Below, one piece after another: positions 40,601-49,600 of a DNA stretch of 64,000 nucleotides (position 1 is the first letter of the stretch; each line of letters opens with the position of its first letter). The stretch comes from Epiperipatus broadwayi (lineage: Eukaryota; Onychophora; Udeonychophora; Euonychophora; Peripatidae): NCBI GenBank assembly GCA_028023455.1, contig JAQFVV010000144.1, forward strand, positions 122,001-186,000, written 5' to 3'. The position numbers were made by a program, and so were the translations under genes. The notes below the pieces were generated by a model. The model worked only from the letters and a program-made list of their open reading frames with translations. It was not told the DNA's origin and made no database searches.

Positions 40601-43600
40601 TAATCTTCTTATGTTTATAAAATATTATAGCCATCCCTCAATCAATTCATATGCTCAGTTAGCAAAATAGAATATTAAAATCTACCAATTGCAAAATTAT
40701 ACTGATCAATATGCATACATTTTAATAATATAATAAATGATAATGAAGTCATATAAAAACTTAAGGTGTATCCAAAGAATCATGAACTGTAAGTGATTTT
40801 AATTATTACTTTTAAAAAATTAAATGGATTAATTATGAGCAACATTTGTATATTTATATAGTATTAGAGTTAAATATTTTTATAAGAAAGGATTGAATTT
40901 TTCTTTTCAATATTTAAAATTAAGCATGAAAGTTTAATAATTTGACATGTGAATAGAATTATTTATTATAGTATGTTAGGTAAAAATAATTCAATTGCTT
41001 TTTCTTTCATTTTGATTGTTCATTTTAAAATAAAAAAATACATATTGCAAAAGTGTTACCAGTGACTTAGCTTTTAGAATTAATTTAGAATAGAAATCTA
41101 CATTGTATTAATCCATTATTTTAAAATAATTTAATAGAAACGTAAAATGGAAATACCCCCCCCCCCTGCCAAAAAAAAACAACTGATAAATTGGATTATG
41201 GAAAGACAAAAAATCAGATTGATAAAGTTAATCTAAAAATTAGTCTTTAAGTCAGTTGGTAAAGAAATTTATAGTAATAAAAGTTGTTTTATTTATTATT
41301 ATGCAGTATATTTTATGCTTCCACTTTTAATATGTATGAGTGAATTTTAAAATAGAAATTAATACTTTGTAACATTCAACATAATTTTTTTTTGTTCCCT
41401 CCATATATGTTTCATAATTTTAAAAAACTATCTTTTAATAATCATATATTAATTAGATCACTCCTTGGACCAGGATGACCAAATAATCTGTAGTTTTTTA
41501 AGTGTTATACATATTATAAATCTCCAAAATTTAAACCTTAAAACATATTTTAAAAAGTTGCCTGTTGCCTTATGCATATAACTGAGGATAAATGTTAATC
41601 AGTTAGTTGCTATGCCTTTTGAGTGAATAACAAGTAAATAATGAATAAAATAACCTATGTATTAGATGATCATATCTCTGAATATAAAATAAACAATTTT
41701 ACTTTAGTATTAACCAAATAGAGTAAACATATCTTTTTTTTAAGTCAACACTTAATGCGAATGTATTTAATGTATTATTTTTCAGAATTTAAGTTCCAGG
41801 TATAATTGTTGTATACTATCTGTAAATGTTTTTAGAACTTAATGAATAAAATATAACAACATTAGGTAAAGAAATATCTTTCATTTATTTATTTTATAGA
41901 AAGTTAGTATTGACTTTTAATTTTATTAATTAATTGATGTGAATATATTCTAGTTCATGATTTAAAAAATATGAATTGTTTTACATTATTACTTTGTCAC
42001 ATATAATATGAACAATTACATTAAAAGATGACTTAAATATACACAGTAGATACACATGCAATTAGATAAATTTAATTTCATTTAAATTTTTAGATTATAG
42101 TCTGATATGGCAAAATAAAATATCTATTTATATTTTATATTTAATAAAGATTATATCTTGATTGAAAATTCAGATAATATTATAATTGTTCTCTTTTATA
42201 GTTTTTTTTGATTCTATTGTAAATATTTTTTCTTTCATTTTATTATATAAATCTCTCATCTATTTATCTTGTTTCAGTTATTTAATGATTGAAAAATAGC
42301 AGTAGACATCTTTTCCAGATATTGATAGTATGTATAAAAGGAATATATAATTCAAGATAGATATAACTTTTTAATGGAGTAGTAGTGTGATATTACATTA
42401 AAATAATTAATATTTGTACTAAATTCATAAAAGCAAATTAAAGTAAGGAATTTGAATACTATTATTTGAATTTCAGGTTCTACCAGAAAATTAAATTAAT
42501 CAAATCTTACTGATTTTAGAAGCTGTAATTAGATTAATTTCTATCCATTGCCTTGAATTGGAATTCAGTGATGTATTTTTTCTATACTTGATATGACTTA
42601 CATATTACACATGATAATTCTATTGCAACCAATGTGGGACTTGATTAAACCAACCCTAGAAAAAGATTATAAAGTAAGGTTAAATAGAACCAAACTTGAG
42701 AAGCGCTTTTATTCAGTTAACAACTAAAAATAAATTTAACAGACTCTGAAACAAAAGTGCCATCATTTTTCAAGAAAGAGCATAAGATCTAACTTGCATG
42801 GATAGAATGGGAAAAAAAAATGGTGCTAGAATATTGGATAAAGATTTGAAGTTTGATTATGATTTCCAGAATGATTTTATTGTTAATTTAGATTTTTATT
42901 TTTAGAGAGATTTTAATTTTAAGAATTGTAATTTTGTTAACTCATATTTATTAGAAAAATATTACGTGTACATTTTAAAATATTTTTTGAGTCATCATTA
43001 CAATATATTATTAAAATATTTATATATATGATTTATTTATTTATTCATATAAAAATAAAAAAAATAATCACATATTAACTTAAAGTCACTCTTACTAATA
43101 CAGTAATTGACTTTTTATTTTATTATATACATTACAATAAACATATTTTCTTATATACATATTTATTTATTCATTTATAAATAAATTATTAGAACTACAT
43201 ATTTTGACTATTTTAAAATTGTCATTGCTAATCATTTTATTAGCCATCATTTTCAGAAATAATAATAATAATTATAAAATATATCTAGTAGTAAAACACA
43301 TATTATAAAATATACAATTTTTTTTTATCTAAAGTTTTTTGTTTTAGGTAAAAGCTTTATTAATTTAAAAGAACACTTTCATTTAAAATATAAAATTAAC
43401 ATAAACATGAAAATTGTTATTTAAATTATTTCAGTCAGTACAAATTTTGAATAAAAAAATGCAAAGTAGGATATTCTGTGAAAAAAAAAAAACTAAGAGA
43501 AAAATAGAAATACATGCCTGGTGGGAAAATGGTAAATTATTTATAACTTTAATAAACATAATTGATACACAAATATTCCATTTTATTTTATAGTTAGTAA

Positions 43601-46600
43601 GGATTTTTAAATTTATATTTCCAGTTATTAAAAATCATTTTATATCTAGTGTACTGCTTTGGAGTACATGTTGAACATTAATAATTCTGCAAATGATTAT
43701 GTAGTACCTCTTTTAATAAAGAAAAATTAGGTGGGGATTTTTATTCAAATCTTTTTTATTATAAAATAGCTTACAATGTATATCATTTATTCCCAGCATG
43801 AATTGATTTACTTCACTATACTTTATAATTGTTTATCTAAAAAGTAAATTGGTAACTGAAGTTTTATATTAACATTTATAACACTAAATACATATAACTT
43901 TTGGCTTTAGACTTGACAAAATATTATCACTCTTATCTTTTAGTAGTTAATGATTTTTTCTCCACTTAGCATAAGCTTTAAATAAATGTAAAGTAATCAA
44001 TATTTATAAATGATGTTTATGCAGTTAAAGATTTTTACAAATATAATATCTTCAAAAGAAAAACGATGTAAATTAAAAAAAAACAATTTTATTTTTACAG
44101 AGTAATAATAAATAATCCAATTAAATTTATCTGATAATTATTTGGGGTGGTGGTGATGGAAATTACAAGTTTTGTGTGTTCAATATTTGATCAGTAGGTT
44201 ATGAGAATGACAAGTTAGTCACTAAATCATGAGGTTTTTCATTTGTATGTAAGGTCATATACCTGAAATCAAATAGAGTAACTTGGCAAGAAAACAATTG
44301 TGTGTTTGTATATATATATATATGTAAGCAAAACCTATATTGGAATTAAATAAAAGAAACATTACACCATCTACTTTTAAATTTACTAGCAGTTATGCAT
44401 GTGCTACAACGCTCCAAATTAAGCAGCTTGCTACTTAATATGGAGCGTTGTAGCATGGGAAATCCTGATGGAAAATTTAATGATAAGTGTATTAAATGCT
44501 TATAAAACTAATAATTTTGAAATTTTTTCTAATGCATATATTTATATAATATTGTGGAAGGAAACTAGTCTTCACACATGCACTATAGAACTGACATGCA
44601 TTCCCTTGTCAATAAATGTTTTAAAAGCATAGGTGATCCAACTATACTTAGAACTTATTCTTTAAATAAACCAACTTTTGTTGACCATGCTTAAATTAGG
44701 GCTTGAACCTATTATGTGCCTAATTTTTAAATTGGCAGATTACTTCCACAAGTTCAGTTGATATACCACAGGGAAGAGAAAGTTCCTCATTTAAACTGTG
44801 GTCTTGTGCTGGTTATGAACATTGAAAATTTTTGTAATGGTTAATCTGAGTAGGATATTGAAATAGCTCTAAGGCTAATGAAATATTTTCATGTATACAT
44901 GATGATAAATTAATTGGAAAAATGTAAAATAACACTTTATAAACAAATAACTATTGAAGATGTAGGATAAGAATGAGGTTTCTAAGATAGCAGCATTTGA
45001 CTTTTGTGAAAAGGAATTTTGTTCCAGTTCAGAATATTCTCATGTAGAATGAACAATCTTTTTCTGAGAAAAAGTCTGCTCTTTACCAAGATTTAATCTT
45101 TTGATATGTAGATATTAGTGAGATATCATGCATTCTTTAATAATTTAATGTAATAAAAAATTGCTTGTCATAGCTTGCTTACACATAATTATAGTTCTTT
45201 ATTCAAAATTCATTTATAAAATAGAAGAATAACTATAATCAGACAATAATATCCCATCTTTTTATTTTATACATTGTTATCAAAGAAATAAACACACACA
45301 CAAAAAAAAGGGTATACAACCACAAATATCCCCCTCGCCCAGCAACATTTTGTTTTCCTTAATCTAATTGAGAATGTTTATAGATGTTTAAACATAACAA
45401 TAAAAATAATAAATATAATGGTAATTAACTATTATATACAGTCTTTCAATCTGCAGAAATAAAAATAATAAATATAATGGTAATTAACTATTATATGCAG
45501 TCTTTCAATCTGCAGAAATACTTTTGGTTAATTCCTTAACTGAAAGTACTTCTGCAGATTGAAAGACTGTATATAATAGTTAATACCATTATATTTATTA
45601 TTTTTATTACAATAATTTTTTAAATTAACAGACATTTTATTTGTATTAGATTTTTAAACATGTATGATACTCTAATTGTTGACAATAATATAGATATTAA
45701 AATGAGGATAGCAATAAAATGTTACCAAAAATGTTTTGTATTAAATAATGTAATATTTGTTATTGTATAATTGTTTTTGGTCTATTTATACATTGTTGAA
45801 TATGCATGTGTGTGTGTATACACATAATTAATAGTGAGTCTCAGTGAAAAAGTGACTGGTTTTCTCTAAGCTACATGCAATGCCATCTCTGAATCAATAC
45901 ACATGTTACATAGTGACATATTTTAACTATTTACTACAAAAATTTTAAAGTCTAATGTGCCTGTATTATGAGTTACAACATGATATATGACTGTGTTTTA
46001 TACTTTTATAGATTTTTTTAACATTTTCTTGCTATAAAAAAATCATGGAAACTATTTGAAAACATTCCTGTCATGGCTTCACTGTTATACATAGTTTGAA
46101 TCATTTCAAATATTTCAATAGAAATTTTTCTCAATTTAAAAGAAAATTGAATGCTAGTATATTATTGCATCAAGAGTTAAAGTATGAAACACATGACATT
46201 TCATGTTATAACTCTGATACAGATACCTTTAGAACCTTAATATTTTTGTGATGAATAGCTAAACTATGTCACTATATAACATGTGCTTTGTTTATGGGAT
46301 GGTGCTGCTTAGAAAGAGATTCAACAATATTTTTATTGGGAAACAGTGTGTCTATATATACATATATTGATGAAAAAATAAGTGGTATTTATTAAGAATT
46401 AAGTATCCTAGGGAAAAAAAAAAAACAATTGTTTAAACTTTTAAATTATATTCATCATGCAAAAAAATCAAAATTTACTTACTGTTCAAGTCATAAGAAT
46501 TAAAGTGATAGTCAATAAACTCTTTTAAATATTGTGGAAGATCATCAAAGCACTTGGCATTTTCTGATATTTTCTTGAGATAATTTTCCCATTCTGGAAA

Positions 46601-49600
46601 ATCAACTTGATCATCCTGAAATTTTACATTAAGTATTTAAAATATATCTGTATATAAAGAGATTATATATAGGTGTCAGTTTTGAATAAATATATTTCCA
46701 ATAAATTAAATATGCTTTATTTTAAAAAGCAGTTTGGTTTTAGAAAGAATAGAGGGGTGAGAAATAAAATTAGAATATTAAAACCTACCCAGATAGAGGT
46801 TTGTATTTATTTTATTGATTTCATTTTATTAAGAAAAGAGATTTGATAAAATAATTTTTTACTTTCTGGAATATATTGAAAAATATAGTTAGGAATAAAA
46901 GATATTTATTTATTAAGAAAATCTATATGTGAATCTTAAGATATTTTGTAAGAATATATGGTCTTTTTCTAAAATAAATAATTATAGGAAAAAGTGAAAA
47001 ATAGAGATGATTCCTATCTTTTAATATTTCTGTAATGTAATTTTCACTGCACCACTCTCACACATCTTTTTTCGTATGTTTATGATTATACCTTTCTACA
47101 AGGTGCTAAAAGTGGATAGAAACTGTCCATATTTTGCATGAGACTGGTGTAGTGAAAATTACACTACAGAAATATTAGTCATTAAACAGATAATCTCTAG
47201 TCTAATGAATGGTTAAAAAAATATTAATATGATATCTATCTTCTGTTTTATTTAACTGATGTTTTAGTAATTAATAGAATGAAAACTAGAAAAGGAATCA
47301 ATTTACCAAATTTACTGAAGATATACAGTATTGGTGATAATAAAGATACACTCTAATTGTTTTGTAGAATATTAGCATTTCTGGAAGGTATGAGATTAAA
47401 ATAAAAAAGGAAAACAAATTGATTGGATCAGAATTGCTGTGCATTGAAGAAATTAGAGCAAGGACAGTAATAATTAAGCCTTTTAATAGGTGTAGAAGGT
47501 TTTATTCTATATCCCATTGAAATTAAACCTCTAGAAAGAAATTTTCTGCATTCTTTTATGGAATGTAGCTTTACATAGAGCTCTAATTGATTACAGGCTT
47601 TAGAATTGTGAATTGAAGAAAACCGTGAAATATAAGTTGAAAAGATAAGATTAATAATGTGGATGTGATGAAAGAGTAAATGGAAAAAATACTATTTTTT
47701 GAGAAAATTAGAAGTATTAGCTGGGCACTATATTTTAAGGCAGAGAAATTATGAACAATATTTTAGAAAGCTGTAGAGAAATTGAGAAAAAAGAGTATCT
47801 TACCTTTTTTTCTAAACCGTCTACAACTTTGCAAAATATGTGATTAGGAGAATAACTGGAAGAATTTTCCAAAGTAGATTAAAATATGAAAGAGTCAAAG
47901 AAGATGGTCTGGTATAGGATTTTGTCCAATAACTAATGGTGATAATTATTAAATAAAGATAAACAATGGAGTTGTGATCTAAGGAAATGGATAGAAAAAA
48001 CAAATCCATCTTAATTGGCTAATATCTTGTTTTAAAACCAATTTCACATATTATTATTTTGTAATGCTTTTTTATTGATGATATTTATAAAGTATTTCCT
48101 AATGTTTAAAATAAAATTTCATTTTTAATAAAAATTTAAAAGCTTCTATAGAATTTTCCTATGATTTTGAGAGTAGTGAAGAACTCACCAGATTAGTCTT
48201 TTTCTGGCTGATAAAAAATTTTCATTTTTTTCTATCCTTATTTATTATTTACTGATGAATTGAGTGAAATCCCAGTTACCTGAAAAAACCTCTCTAGCTT
48301 TACCCCAGATAATGAGCATGATGACACCAATTACTAAACCACAAGGAGTAAATAAAAGAATAAGTACCTAAATTAAAAGACTGGAAGATGTTTAGCCTTT
48401 ATATATGATGGATAAGAGTGAAAACTTTTTTAAAGTAAAAATTGTAAGCATCTAATACAGATATTTGGTCATGTAAAAGTCTAATGAAAGGGAATTAAAA
48501 TTAATATAAACATATATAATATTTAAATACATGTATATTGTCTATACTAAACTTAATGTAATTAGAAAGACTTGAATTCAGTTTCAAGCTCCTCAATAGC
48601 TGTAAGAAACTTGAAAATCTGAGTTTAGATCAATCTATTTAATTATATCAAGTTTAGTATAGATAATATACATATATTTAAATATTGCATATATTCATCC
48701 TGTATTCTGCCCATCCCTCTTTTCTAGGTTTAAGTGGCCATATTATATGTGAAGGGTCAGCTTCTGAGAAAAGCATTACACAAAGTAACATGGGCACATA
48801 AAGGCTTTGACTGTTCCATCCTCAGATTTTCGATGATATGGATGGCTGAAGATATGGAGGATGGAGAAGATTGAAGCTTATCCATTTTTGAAGATTTTTT
48901 CTCATAGTATAAACTGACCACTGATTGTATATATCTGTGGGAGATGATGATCCAGACCAACTGATGAGTACTGGTTTAACACAAAATACATATATTGAAG
49001 ATCATTTATTTTTTTCACATGTATGTGATCATCTGTGTGGACAACTGTGGGGAGCTTGAAAGCCTGAGTTCAAGTCTTTCTAATTACATTAAGTTTAGTA
49101 TAGATAATGTACATGTATTTAAATATTACATATTCAGCCTGTATTCAACCCATCCTTCTGTAGATTTAAATGAACATATTAAGGCTCTATATGTGAGGGG
49201 TCAACTTTTGAGAAAAGCATTACTCAAGGTAATGTAGGTATGGCAATAATATTGGCATTAACAAGGGCTTTGAGTGTTACATCCTCGGATTTTTAATATG
49301 GATGGCTGAAGAGTTGAAGTTTGGGGAATATTAAAGCTTGTTTATTAAAGTTTAAAAACTTGCTATCTTAATATAAACTGAGCACTGATTGTATATATGT
49401 GTGGGAGATGGTGATCTGGACAAACTGATGGGTGCTGATTCAATATGAATATATATATTGGAGATCATTTATCTTTTTCACATGTATGTGGTCATGTGTA
49501 TTGGTTGATAAGATGGAGTGGATAGCTGTGGTGAACTTGAAAGTCTGAGTAAAATATATATATATTTTAACGGTCACTGAATGGAGCCTTTCCGTATCTG

